Source of the DNA: Pedobacter yulinensis
GTDB taxonomy: Bacteria; Bacteroidota; Bacteroidia; Sphingobacteriales; Sphingobacteriaceae
Assembly: GCF_003029735.1 (NCBI RefSeq)
Contig: NZ_KZ686273.1
Location: 60,077 to 124,076 of the forward strand
Reading direction: 5' to 3'
DNA: 64,000 bases
Part shown: piece after piece, positions 18,685 to 26,870 of the stretch
Position numbering within the stretch: the first letter of the stretch is position 1
How the letters are laid out: each line of letters opens with the position of its first letter
Notes under the pieces: model-generated
Told to the model about the DNA's origin: nothing
Seen by the model: the letters and a program-made list of their open reading frames with translations, nothing else
The model's database searches: none
Translations under genes and position numbers: made by a program

Positions 18685-19140
18685 ATGTCTTTTTTAGCAA
18701 CGGCGCTCAGCGGGGTAAAAGACCCGCAATTACAGGAAGAACTGCAGGAACGTGCCGACCTGGTTGCCCATAAAATTAAGTTTATGGACCTGGTCCCGGT
18801 TTGTTTGCTTGACACGTCAAATTCGCCGGCCTATCAATTGTCTGAAGTGCTGCAGTTCTCAGGCGCGTTCCTGGAGCCGAATCCTGATGGCGCTGTTTTC
18901 CTGATCTACCACCAGGAGAACCGTGACCTGACAGCGCTGATGCGCGAGGTACCGGCCATGCTGCTGCCCGGCTGGGGGGCTGTACAGAATAATCGCGTTA
19001 TTCTGATGGATATTGACGCATACCGCTGGGATAATGCCGAGGGAATGCTGGAGCTGATTGAAGACCTGGCTGAAATGACACACCCAGGCCATTTTATTTT
19101 TGGAAAAGAAGGAGATAAATGGATCAGGTTCGAATTGTAA
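18685..19140 (+). CDS. Small protein resembling the C-terminal half of a BtuF/TroA-like binding protein
   Basis: 151 residues without signal peptide or membrane segment. The segment LPGWGAVQNNRVILMDIDAYRWDNAEGM followed by ELIEDLAEMTHPGHF resembles the C-terminal lobe of cobalamin/siderophore-binding proteins, where a tryptophan before AVxNGRV, then a YFNRPGPR-like stretch and LAELLHP occur. The N-terminal lobe is missing. It is therefore either a truncated descendant or a stand-alone cytoplasmic domain. The intact reading frame and the overlap of its stop with the next start (TAATG) argue that it is a real, translated gene. Function unknown. Confidence 0.7.
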   Translation: MSFLATALSGVKDPQLQEELQERADLVAHKIKFMDLVPVCLLDTSNSPAYQLSEVLQFSGAFLEPNPDGAVFLIYHQENRDLTALMREVPAMLLPGWGAVQNNRVILMDIDAYRWDNAEGMLELIEDLAEMTHPGHFIFGKEGDKWIRFEL

Positions 19141-20222
19141 TGCAACGCTTTGTAAAAATATGGCTGCTGCTTCTGCTGCCAGCAGGAGGCGTTCTGGCAC
19201 AATCGCCTGCGCTTACACCAGACGTAGCCATGCAGCTTACACGCAAACCTTTGGAATGCCTGGCACGGGAATATCCGAACAAAACTTCGCATGTTGCTTC
19301 TGCCGAGGCCGATGCACGGTTGTCGCCCAGTCAGCTTCATCCCGTTTTCTACGGTTGCTTTGACTGGCACAGCTCTGTTCATGGTCATTGGATGCTTGTC
19401 AGGCTGCTCAAAACGGTCCCTGAACTGGTTAACCGCGAAGAGGTAATCCAGGCACTGAACAGAAGTTTTGACCTGGAAAAAATGAAGGCCGAGGCCGAGT
19501 ACTTCGGTAAATATGAAGCCTCGGGCACCTTTGAGCGCACTTACGGCTGGGCCTGGCTGCTGAAGCTGGATGAAGAGCTCTATACCTGGAACAATCCGCA
19601 AGCCAGGCGCTGGCGCGCTGCCCTGCTACCGCTTACGGCGAAAATCGTGTCGCTGTGGAAAGCCTACCTGCCAAAACAAACCTACCCGAACCGCAGTGGC
19701 GTACACCCCAATACGGCATTCGGCCTGGTGTTTGCGCTCGACTGGGCCCGCGCCACCGGCGACGCAGGGTTCGAGCAGGCTATCCTGTCAAAAGCCAGGG
19801 AATTTTATGCCGATAATACCTTAATTCCTGCGCACCTTGAGCCCGATGGCTCAGATTTTTTTTCGCCCAGTCTGCAGGTAGCCGACCTGATGAGGCGGGT
19901 GCTCCCGGGCCAGGCGTTTGTCAGCTGGCTGGACAAATACTATGACCAGAAGGCCCTTGCGCGCATTACAAGTATGCCGGTGATCAGCGATATAAACGAT
20001 TACCAGATCGTTCACCTTGTTGGCCTGTCTTTTACCCGGGCCTGGTGCATGAAAGGCATTGCCACCAGGTTACCGGCTGGCCACCCTTTGAAGGCCCGGT
20101 TCAACCGCGCGGCTACTGTTTTTTTGCAAAATGCCCTGCCGCTGGTATTTAAAGGCAATTATGGTGGCGACCACTGGCTGGCCTCTTTTGCCGTATATGC
20201 CCTTGATCAGGTCAGGAACTGA
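19140..20222 (+). CDS. DUF2891 family exported protein
   Basis: 360 residues starting with a signal peptide (MQRFVKIWLLLLLPAGGVLA-Q). The motif HPVFYGCFDWHSSVHGHWML and the later GRNPSGVHPN-like NRSGVHPNTAFGL identify the DUF2891 family; an alpha/alpha-barrel fold is likely given the helical, Trp-rich sequence. Function is not established. The ATG at 19140 overlaps the stop codon of the upstream gene (TAATG), implying translational coupling; an earlier in-frame ATG at 19119 would put extra residues before the signal peptide. It converges with the FMN reductase gene with only 3 bases between stops. Confidence 0.83.
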   Translation: MQRFVKIWLLLLLPAGGVLAQSPALTPDVAMQLTRKPLECLAREYPNKTSHVASAEADARLSPSQLHPVFYGCFDWHSSVHGHWMLVRLLKTVPELVNREEVIQALNRSFDLEKMKAEAEYFGKYEASGTFERTYGWAWLLKLDEELYTWNNPQARRWRAALLPLTAKIVSLWKAYLPKQTYPNRSGVHPNTAFGLVFALDWARATGDAGFEQAILSKAREFYADNTLIPAHLEPDGSDFFSPSLQVADLMRRVLPGQAFVSWLDKYYDQKALARITSMPVISDINDYQIVHLVGLSFTRAWCMKGIATRLPAGHPLKARFNRAATVFLQNALPLVFKGNYGGDHWLASFAVYALDQVRN

Positions 20223-20225
20223 GGC

Positions 20226-20747
20226 TTAAAAAACGATAAAGCGCGCGATCTGCTGCGCCGTGAATTTCAGCGTATCTTCCTTGAAGAAAGCGCCGTCCTC
20301 ATTCATTTCTTCGCGGATATAGGGAATATGGATGCGCAGTGGAAGGGTATGAAGGTGCAGGTAACTGCAGATACCTGCGAAATGTTCAATGCCGCGTATG
20401 TTTCCGTATTTTCCAGACGAAAGCCCGACAAGTGCGGCCTTTTTGTCAAAAAAGCTTGCCGGAAAGGAGCAGGCATCGATGAAGGTTTTCAGCACGCCCG
20501 GAAAACTGCCATTGTATTCAGGAATAACAAACAGGAATTTTGACGATGCAGACACCAGGTCCTGGATAGGCTGAAAGGCGGCTGACCGGTTTCCGTAGAG
20601 GTCTGCGGCAATGAGGTCGGCCGGCAGCGACTCCAGGCTGAGCAGCGTGGTCTCGGTGTCTGAAAGGGCCAGTTGTTGCTGGTAATACTGGGCAACTTTT
20701 AGGCTGTTGCTGCCTGGCCGGTTTGTGCCCGATATGATGGTGATCAT
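20226..20747 (-). CDS. NADPH-dependent FMN reductase family protein
   Basis: A 173-residue flavodoxin-like fold. The N-terminal phosphate-binding motif ISGTNRPGSNSLKVA (residues 4-18) and the central VIPEYNGSFPGVLKTFID (about 93-110) are the signatures of the NADPH-dependent FMN reductase/azoreductase family. Such enzymes reduce FMN, quinones, azo dyes or chromate with NAD(P)H. The natural substrate is not evident. Cytoplasmic, monocistronic. Confidence 0.9.
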   Translation of the reverse strand: MITIISGTNRPGSNSLKVAQYYQQQLALSDTETTLLSLESLPADLIAADLYGNRSAAFQPIQDLVSASSKFLFVIPEYNGSFPGVLKTFIDACSFPASFFDKKAALVGLSSGKYGNIRGIEHFAGICSYLHLHTLPLRIHIPYIREEMNEDGAFFKEDTLKFTAQQIARFIVF

Positions 20748-20949
20748 GCTTCGATTGTTAGTAACATGTTCAAAAGACTGGGGTGTTGAGTAGGGTTATT
20801 GTCCATAAGTTCGTATCTTAGCTGATTGAAAAAAGGACCAAAAAAACGCTCTCGAAAGCCTTTAAACGGTGTAAAAATAGAACTTTTTAACGAGTTTGAG
20901 GTCGGTGGGCCCGGCGCCCGGTAATTGTAAAGTAAATTTAAGGAGATAG

Positions 20950-21753
20950 ATGAGTAAAATCATTGCACTGGCAAACCAGAAAGGCGGCGTGGGAAAGACC
21001 ACTTCGTCCATCAATTTAGCTGCGAGCCTTGCCGTACTGGAATATAAAACCCTGCTGGTTGATGCTGATCCGCAGGCCAACTCCACTTCCGGAATTGGTT
21101 TTGATCCGAGGAGCATCAAAAACAGCATATATGAGTGCATCATCAATGACATCGATCCGCGCGAGGCCATTCAGAAGACGGATACGCCGAACCTGGACTT
21201 GTTGCCTGCGCACATTGACCTGGTTGGTGCCGAAATAGAGATGATCAACCTGAGCGGCCGGGAGTATAAAATGAAAGCGGTGCTGGAAAAGGTGAAGGGT
21301 GACTATGATTTCATCATCATCGATTGTTCACCCTCATTGGGTCTGATCACGATCAACGCGTTGACTGCCGCCGATTCGGTCATTATCCCGGTACAGTGCG
21401 AATATTTTGCGCTTGAAGGCCTGGGCAAGCTGCTTAACACGATTAAAATTGTCCAAAACCGGCTTAACCCGGAACTGCAGATCGAAGGGATCTTGTTAAC
21501 GATGTACGACGTGCGGCTGCGGCTGTCAAACCAGGTGGTGGAAGAAGTGAGAACGCATTTCCAGGATCTCGTTTTTGAAACCATTATTCAGCGCAATACG
21601 CGGTTGAGCGAGGCGCCGAGTTATGGCGTGTCGGTCATCATGCACGATGCCAATTGCAAGGGTGCCATTAACTACCTGAACCTGGCGCGTGAAATCGTGA
21701 AAAAGAATGGATTAATTGCCGAAACGCAGGACGCTAAAACCGCAACTATATAA
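20950..21753 (+). CDS. parA: Chromosome partitioning ATPase ParA (Soj)
   Basis: ParA is the ATPase that, with ParB bound to parS, segregates replicated origins. The 267-residue protein has the deviant Walker A box KGGVGKTTS (signature Lys11, catalytic Lys16), the Walker A' motif DADPQANST (about residues 38-46) and Walker B IIIDCSPSLG. The short N-terminus without a helix-turn-helix indicates a chromosomal Soj type. An AGGAG sequence 5 bases before the ATG is unusually Shine-Dalgarno-like for this phylum. Its stop overlaps the parB start (TAATG). Confidence 0.97.
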   Translation: MSKIIALANQKGGVGKTTSSINLAASLAVLEYKTLLVDADPQANSTSGIGFDPRSIKNSIYECIINDIDPREAIQKTDTPNLDLLPAHIDLVGAEIEMINLSGREYKMKAVLEKVKGDYDFIIIDCSPSLGLITINALTAADSVIIPVQCEYFALEGLGKLLNTIKIVQNRLNPELQIEGILLTMYDVRLRLSNQVVEEVRTHFQDLVFETIIQRNTRLSEAPSYGVSVIMHDANCKGAINYLNLAREIVKKNGLIAETQDAKTATI

Positions 21754-22661
21754 TGACATCTTTCCAGCGAAAAACAGGACTAGGGAAGGGGCTGAGTGCG
21801 CTTCTGGATGATTCTGAAAGTGTGCATCCGCAGAAACAGCAGATGAACCCGGTAAGTGAGACTGCCCAGGCCGGCAGCATCAGCCAGGTTAAACTGACCG
21901 ATATTGAAACGAACCCGTTTCAGCCGCGTACCGAATTTGACCAGGTTGCGTTGAACGAACTCGCAGACTCTATACGCGTACAGGGACTGATTCAGCCCAT
22001 CACGGTACGAAAGGGCGCATCAGGCAAATACCAGCTCATTTCTGGCGAAAGGCGTTTTCGCGCCTCAAAGATGGCTGGCTTTACCGAGATCCCGGCTTAT
22101 ATACGCGGGGCCAACGACCAGCAGATGCTGGAAATGGCGTTGATTGAAAATATTCAGCGCGAAAACCTGAACGCCATCGAGGTTGCACTCAGCTTTCAGC
22201 GCATGATCGATGAATGTAACCTGAAACAAGAGCAGCTGGGCGACCGGGTGGGCAAAAACCGCAGTACGGTGACCAATTACCTCCGCCTGCTGAAGCTGCC
22301 GCCGGCAATCCAGGCTTCCATTCGCGATCAGCGCATTTCCATGGGGCACGCGCGGGCGCTTATCAATGTAAATGGCGTAGACAAACAGCTATACCTGCAT
22401 CAGGAGATCCTGGATAAAGGACTTTCTGTAAGACGCGTGGAAGAGCTCGTCAGAGATATCAACCACATGCCAGTAAGGGCTGCTGAACAAAAAGGCAGAC
22501 CGGCCCCTTCGTTTCAGTATCAGAAACTGCAGGATGATCTGGCCTCCAAGTTTGCGACCAAGGTTAAACTGAAGGTAACGGACAAAGGCAAAGGGTCAAT
22601 TGAGATTCCGTTCATGTCTGACGACGACCTGAACCGCATCCTTGAATTATTAGATTGGTAA
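21753..22661 (+). CDS. parB: Chromosome partitioning protein ParB (Spo0J)
   Basis: 302 residues. The N-terminal ParB/Srx CTPase domain (about residues 38-128) contains NPFQPR, GERRFRA and ENIQRENL; the central helix-turn-helix (about 140-205) contains LGDRVGKNRSTVTNYLRLLKLP; a C-terminal dimerisation region follows. ParB binds parS and spreads along DNA to form the partition complex. No parS-like palindrome with a central CACGTG was found in the non-coding parts of this window. The stop overlaps the next start (TAATG). Confidence 0.97.
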   Translation: MTSFQRKTGLGKGLSALLDDSESVHPQKQQMNPVSETAQAGSISQVKLTDIETNPFQPRTEFDQVALNELADSIRVQGLIQPITVRKGASGKYQLISGERRFRASKMAGFTEIPAYIRGANDQQMLEMALIENIQRENLNAIEVALSFQRMIDECNLKQEQLGDRVGKNRSTVTNYLRLLKLPPAIQASIRDQRISMGHARALINVNGVDKQLYLHQEILDKGLSVRRVEELVRDINHMPVRAAEQKGRPAPSFQYQKLQDDLASKFATKVKLKVTDKGKGSIEIPFMSDDDLNRILELLDW

Positions 22662-23344
22662 TGTTTAAGACGCTGACCGCACTTGCGCTTTTTTTCTGCT
22701 GCTTTTCTGCCATTGCGCAGGAAACAACTGCCGACAGCAGTCGCCGGGCCGCTGTGCCCGAACGGCGAAGTACACGGAAAAGCGATACATTAAAGTCTAC
22801 ATACATTAATCCCGGCAAGGTTGCAGCCAGGCAGGCGGTTTTGCGGTCGGCCATTATACCGGGCTGGGGGCAATTGAGGAACTATAATTACCTGGTTAAC
22901 AAGACCGATTCTAATGGACGTAAAACCGCTCAGTTCTGGGAGAAGAGTCTTACGCTTGGTAAAGCGGCCGGTATCTATGTGGCCGGAACCTTGTTAACCG
23001 TAGCCCTGGTAGATAATACAAAAAAATACAGGGCAGTGGTCGAGGAATTGCGATATCGCGCAGCGAATAATGACCAGGCTAACCCCAATGGCCCATATTT
23101 CAGGTACACCAATGCAGGACTGATCGAGGGAAAGAATGTTTTTGAGCGGAACCGGGAAATTATATTTTTCTCTTACGTGATCGCTTACGCAGCCAACCTG
23201 ATCGACACGTATGTTTCTGCCCGGATGAATTATTTTGACGTAGACCAAAACCTGAAAATCAGTTTCCGGCCTACGGTTATCCCTGCAAACCAACTGTACG
23301 GGTACAACTTTGCGCCCGGATTAAAAGTTACGCTTAAACTATGA
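22661..23344 (+). CDS. DUF5683 domain-containing exported protein
   Basis: 227 residues. An N-terminal signal peptide (MFKTLTALALFFCCFSAIA-Q) is followed by a Ser/Arg-rich stretch and then the DUF5683 core, starting at VLRSAIIPGWGQLRNYNYL (about residues 65-83) with hydrophobic segments around 105-125 and 170-190. This family is specific to Bacteroidota and usually sits between parB and dapB, as here. Function unknown; the IPGWGQ motif is typical of small membrane proteins. The start codon overlaps the parB stop. Confidence 0.85.
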   Translation: MFKTLTALALFFCCFSAIAQETTADSSRRAAVPERRSTRKSDTLKSTYINPGKVAARQAVLRSAIIPGWGQLRNYNYLVNKTDSNGRKTAQFWEKSLTLGKAAGIYVAGTLLTVALVDNTKKYRAVVEELRYRAANNDQANPNGPYFRYTNAGLIEGKNVFERNREIIFFSYVIAYAANLIDTYVSARMNYFDVDQNLKISFRPTVIPANQLYGYNFAPGLKVTLKL

Positions 23345-24090
23345 AGATAGCGCTATTGGGCTACGGAAAAATGGGGCAGATCATTGAAAAGTTTGCCCTC
23401 GAAAGAGGCCATGAAGTGGTCCTGAAGATTCACGATCAGAATGGATCTGAACTGAACAAACGCAACCTGCAGCAGGCCGATGTAGCCATTGATTTTAGCA
23501 CACCCGATGCGGTAATGCACAACATTTACCAGTGTTTTGAGGCAAATGTGCCGGTCGTGGTGGGTACCACCGGCTGGTATGGCAACCTGCAGGCTGTTAA
23601 AAACGACTGCATGTCGGGTAACCACACCTTGTTGTGGGGTTCCAATTTCAGCATCGGTGTCAACCTTTTTTTCCATGTCAATAAGGTGCTTGCCCGGCTC
23701 ATGAATCGGTACCCGGTATATGACGTGCAGGTAGAAGAGATTCACCATACACAGAAACTGGATTCACCAAGCGGTACTGCCATTACCATCGCAGAAGGTA
23801 TCATTGAAAACCTTGACCGAAAATCAGAATGGGTAAACATCCAGGCAGCGTCTGAGGATGAGCCGGTACCGCAGGCCGGTCAGCTCCTCATTGAGTCCCT
23901 GCGCATTGAGCAGGTCCCGGGTACGCATACCGTACTTTACAGTTCTGAGGTAGACGACATCGAATTCAAACACACGGCGCACAGCCGCGCAGGTTTTGCG
24001 CTCGGTGCCGTCATCGCAGCAGAATGGCTGCAGAATAAACAAGGTTTTTACAGCGTCTCGGACGTATTTGAGTTCAATAAAAACAGCTAA
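23341..24090 (+). CDS. dapB: 4-hydroxy-tetrahydrodipicolinate reductase
   Basis: DapB performs the NAD(P)H-dependent step that makes tetrahydrodipicolinate, leading to lysine and meso-diaminopimelate for peptidoglycan. The 249-residue protein has the N-terminal Rossmann motif GYGKMG (residues 7-12), the VVGTTGW motif and the catalytic/substrate segment EIHHTQKLDSPSGTA (conserved His and Lys). It overlaps the DUF5683 gene by four bases (ATGA) and is followed 9 bases later by lepB, so all five genes from parA form one likely operon. Confidence 0.96.
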   Translation: MKIALLGYGKMGQIIEKFALERGHEVVLKIHDQNGSELNKRNLQQADVAIDFSTPDAVMHNIYQCFEANVPVVVGTTGWYGNLQAVKNDCMSGNHTLLWGSNFSIGVNLFFHVNKVLARLMNRYPVYDVQVEEIHHTQKLDSPSGTAITIAEGIIENLDRKSEWVNIQAASEDEPVPQAGQLLIESLRIEQVPGTHTVLYSSEVDDIEFKHTAHSRAGFALGAVIAAEWLQNKQGFYSVSDVFEFNKNS

Positions 24091-24099
24091 ACAAATAAA

Positions 24100-25293
24100 A
24101 TGAAGCTTACATTCTGGCAGAAAGATACGTCTGGCAAGCCTAAGAAAAAGAAAACCAAGACCCGGGAATGGGTCGACGCCATCATCTTCGCCGTTGTGGC
24201 CGCCACAATTATCCGGGTATTTTTCATTGAAGCGTATACCATTCCCACTGGCTCCATGGAGCGTTCGCTGCTGGTGGGCGATTTTCTTTTTGTAAGTAAG
24301 GTGAACTACGGGGCGCGAATCCCGATGACACCCGTGGCATTTCCTTTTGCGCATCATACCATGCCGCTTACAGGTACCAAGGCATACTGGGATGGGGTGC
24401 AGTGGAAATACCGGCGTCTACCCGGATTGTCTGAAATAAAAAATAACGATGTGGTGGTTTTCAACTTCCCGGAAGGTGATACGGTGCTAAAAGAGCAGCA
24501 GGATGCCGATTACTACCAGATGCTGTTGTTTTCTTCCCGCGAGGAGCTGCGCAGCCGGTATACCATTCTGGATCGGCCGGTTGACAAGCGGGAGAATTAC
24601 ATAAAACGCTGTATCGCCATTGCGGGCGACTCGATCAGCATGCGCAACGGGATTGCTTATGTAAACGGCAAGGCTGAACCGCTAAAGAACACCGGGCAGA
24701 TGACCTATACGGTCACGTTTACCACACCCGATGTTAACTTCGAACTTATTCGTAAACTCGGTGTACGCACAGATGATATTACCCAGCAAACCGAGCTGGC
24801 CTTCCAGATCAAGACCAGTGCAGAGATCCTGGCCGAAATAAAAAAACTCGATTTTGTACGTTCAGCGGTGGTTTATACTGAAAAACCCGGGGTGTTTGAC
24901 CGGGCCATTTTTCCGCACGACCCCAACCGCAAATGGAATCTAGATAATTTTGGGCCAATTGTGGTGCCGAAGAAAGGCTGGACCGTTCATCTTGATACGG
25001 CGTCCATGCCGCTGTACAGGCGAGCCATTGAGATTTACGAGGGTAACAAACTGGAGCAAAAAGGAAAGGACTGGTTTGTAAACGGGACAAAGACCGAGAC
25101 CTACACTTTTAAAATGAATTATTACTGGATGATGGGTGATAACCGTCATGCATCACTCGATTCCCGCTACTGGGGTTTTGTGCCTGAAGACCATGTGGTT
25201 GGAAAAGCGCTGTTTATCTGGATGAGTTTTGACAGTGATGGCAGCTTCCTGAACAAGATCAGGTGGAACAGGCTTCTAAAAGGCATTCATTAA
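24100..25293 (+). CDS. lepB: Signal peptidase I (first of two tandem paralogues)
   Basis: Signal peptidase I cleaves signal peptides from exported proteins at the outer face of the inner membrane. One membrane segment (about residues 27-44) follows a Lys-rich cytoplasmic start. Catalytic Ser52 is in IPTGSMERS and the general base Lys169 in KRCIAIAGD; box E reads GDNRHASLDSRYWGFVPEDHVVG. At 397 residues it is much longer than minimal enzymes because of an insertion of about 70 residues between boxes B and D and about 100 after box D, a Bacteroidota feature. It is the last gene of the par-dap operon; a palindromic repeat starts 10 bases after its stop. Confidence 0.95.
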   Translation: MKLTFWQKDTSGKPKKKKTKTREWVDAIIFAVVAATIIRVFFIEAYTIPTGSMERSLLVGDFLFVSKVNYGARIPMTPVAFPFAHHTMPLTGTKAYWDGVQWKYRRLPGLSEIKNNDVVVFNFPEGDTVLKEQQDADYYQMLLFSSREELRSRYTILDRPVDKRENYIKRCIAIAGDSISMRNGIAYVNGKAEPLKNTGQMTYTVTFTTPDVNFELIRKLGVRTDDITQQTELAFQIKTSAEILAEIKKLDFVRSAVVYTEKPGVFDRAIFPHDPNRKWNLDNFGPIVVPKKGWTVHLDTASMPLYRRAIEIYEGNKLEQKGKDWFVNGTKTETYTFKMNYYWMMGDNRHASLDSRYWGFVPEDHVVGKALFIWMSFDSDGSFLNKIRWNRLLKGIH

Positions 25294-25303
25294 TTTTAAG
25301 TTT

Positions 25304-25359
25304 GTTTTTTTAACTTAAAGTTGGTAACTTTACAAAAGTTACCAACTTTGCAGGACTCG
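25304..25359 (+). repeat. Palindromic intergenic repeat, copy 1 (after lepB-1)
   Basis: T7, then AACTT, then a perfect hairpin of AAAGTTGGTAACTTT and AAAGTTACCAACTTT with loop ACA (25318-25350 region), then GCAGGACTCG. Apart from one extra T in copy 2 the 55-bp sequence is identical to copy 2 (26704-26760) and, inverted, to copy 3 (42203-42266). Each arm is itself a dyad (AAAGTT-N3-AACTTT), so AACTT/AAGTT half-sites alternate five times. It is not an intrinsic terminator: the T run precedes the hairpin and no T run follows it. Confidence 0.95.
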
Positions 25360-25499
25360 TATTGGGTTGCGGGCATTGCACCACCATAAACAGGTTTCCG
25401 GCTCGGCAATCAGCCTGCCCTTTCGTAACAAATGTTTCCGGTCCAGGTCTAACCTGGCGGGACCTCTGCGGCAACCCCTTTTACGTTACGAGACCTCTT

Positions 25500-26690
25500 A
25501 TGAACTTGAGATTCCGAAAACACAGCAATACGCCGAAGACAAAGAAAAAGAAGAGCAAGGCCAGAGAATGGACAGACGCGATTTTATTTGCTGTGGTGGC
25601 GGCTACATTGATCCGTATATTTTTTATAGAAGCCTACACCATTCCCAGTGGTTCGATGGAACGCTCCCTGCTCGTTGGTGATTTTCTTTTCGTAAGCAAG
25701 GTAAACTACGGAGCCAGATTGCCCATGACACCAGTTGCGTTTCCCTTTGCGCACCATACCATGCCGGTAACGGGAACAAAAGCCTATTGGGATGGCGTGC
25801 AATGGAAATACCGGCGCTTGCCGGGGTTTGGCAGGATTAAAAATAACGACGTTGTGGTGTTCAATCTCCCGGAAGGTGATACAGTGCTGAAGGAAGCAGA
25901 AGAACTGAACTATTATCAGCAACTTTTGTTCAGATCGCGCGAAGAACTGCGCCGTGAATATACCATCATTACCCGCCCGGTCGATAAGCGGGAGAACATC
26001 ATCAAAAGATGTATCGCTATTCCTGGCGATACAGTCAGCATGCGTCTGGGTACAGTCTTCGTGAATGGTAAGTCAGTTCCTTTGGCCGGGACAGGGAAAG
26101 AACAATATGCCGTTCGGTTCAACACAGCCGAGATCAATTTTGGGTCATTCAAAAAATTTGGTATCAAGAGTGACGACATTGAGGGTCGCGACAGTACTTA
26201 TTATATCAAGATGGGCGATGATCAGGTGGCCGGAATGCGGCGGCTTCCGTTTGTAAAATCCGTCAGGCGGTATATCGAGGCGCCCGGAAAATTTGACCTC
26301 ACCATTTTTCCGCATGACATGCATCGCAGCTGGAACGTAGACAACTTCGGGCCAGTCGTTGTTCCCAGGCGTGGCTGGACCGTTAAACTGGACAGCACAA
26401 CCATGCCACTTTACAAGCGTGCTATAGAAATTTATGAGGGTAATGAACTGAAGCAGCAGGGCGGATCCTGGCACATCAACGGTAAGATGGCAACGACCTA
26501 TACATTCAAGATGGATTATTACTGGATGATGGGCGATAACCGGCACGCTTCGCTTGATTCCCGGTTCTGGGGTTTTGTCCCGGAAGACCACATTGTAGGC
26601 AAAGCCCTTTTTATCTGGCTAAGTGTCGATAAAAATGAAAGCTTTTTCAACAAAATCAGGTGGCGGCGCCTGTTCCATGGAATCAACTAA
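25500..26690 (+). CDS. lepB: Signal peptidase I (second tandem paralogue)
   Basis: 396 residues, colinear with the first copy and roughly two-thirds identical by eye. Catalytic Ser52 (IPSGSMERS) and Lys169 (KRCIAIPGD) are intact, as are the membrane anchor (about 27-44) and box E GDNRHASLDSRFWGFVPEDH, so the enzyme should be active. The divergence is greatest in residues 175-250 and 265-290. The frame is open upstream to 25362 but ATG 25500 (MNLRFRK) aligns with the start of the first copy. The gene lies between two direct copies of the palindromic repeat. A role in processing a different set of precursors is possible but unproven. Confidence 0.93.
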   Translation: MNLRFRKHSNTPKTKKKKSKAREWTDAILFAVVAATLIRIFFIEAYTIPSGSMERSLLVGDFLFVSKVNYGARLPMTPVAFPFAHHTMPVTGTKAYWDGVQWKYRRLPGFGRIKNNDVVVFNLPEGDTVLKEAEELNYYQQLLFRSREELRREYTIITRPVDKRENIIKRCIAIPGDTVSMRLGTVFVNGKSVPLAGTGKEQYAVRFNTAEINFGSFKKFGIKSDDIEGRDSTYYIKMGDDQVAGMRRLPFVKSVRRYIEAPGKFDLTIFPHDMHRSWNVDNFGPVVVPRRGWTVKLDSTTMPLYKRAIEIYEGNELKQQGGSWHINGKMATTYTFKMDYYWMMGDNRHASLDSRFWGFVPEDHIVGKALFIWLSVDKNESFFNKIRWRRLFHGIN

Positions 26691-26703
26691 TTTCTTTTTT
26701 GTT

Positions 26704-26770
26704 GTTTTTTTTAACTTAAAGTTGGTAACTTTACAAAAGTTACCAACTTTGCAGGACTCGAACTATATCC
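26704..26770 (+). repeat. Palindromic intergenic repeat, copy 2 (after lepB-2)
   Basis: The same element as at 25304, with T8 instead of T7, starting 13 bases after the lepB-2 stop. Beyond GCAGGACTCG it continues with AACTATATCC, an extension shared with copy 3 but not copy 1. It is directly repeated with copy 1 (1.4 kb apart) and inverted relative to copy 3 (15.5 kb apart). Confidence 0.95.
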
Positions 26771-26800
26771 ATACGTAACCGTTAAAATCGTTCATAATGG

Positions 26801-26833
26801 AAAGCCCGGCCGCTCTCTTTGAACAACCGGGCC
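26801..26833 (-). terminator. Weak hairpin downstream of SusCD locus 1
   Basis: On the minus strand GCCCGG (26832-26827) pairs with CCGGGC (26809-26804) around a 17-base loop and is followed by TTT. It lies about 40 bases after the susD stop. The long loop and short T run make it a tentative terminator. Confidence 0.4.
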
Positions 26834-26870
26834 ATTCACTTTGGGTTTTACTGTAATTTGGTGCTGATAA

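Noticed and set aside
20748..20949. parS site near parAB
   Set aside because: No palindrome with a central CACGTG was found in this gap; the CACGTG instances elsewhere (near 31299 and 35020) lie inside coding sequence without the required arms.
25304..25359. Repeat as intrinsic terminator
   Set aside because: The T run precedes the hairpin on the gene strand, and an A run follows it on the other strand, so neither strand has hairpin plus U tract.
25362..25499. N-terminal extension of lepB-2
   Set aside because: The extra 46 residues have no counterpart in lepB-1, overlap the end of the repeat region and precede a clean ATG that aligns with the first copy.
25304..26760. Repeats as integron attC sites
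   Set aside because: The layout (one site after each gene, same orientation) is reminiscent, but the GTTRRRY/RYYYAAC core is not met, the hairpin lacks extrahelical bases and there is no integrase.
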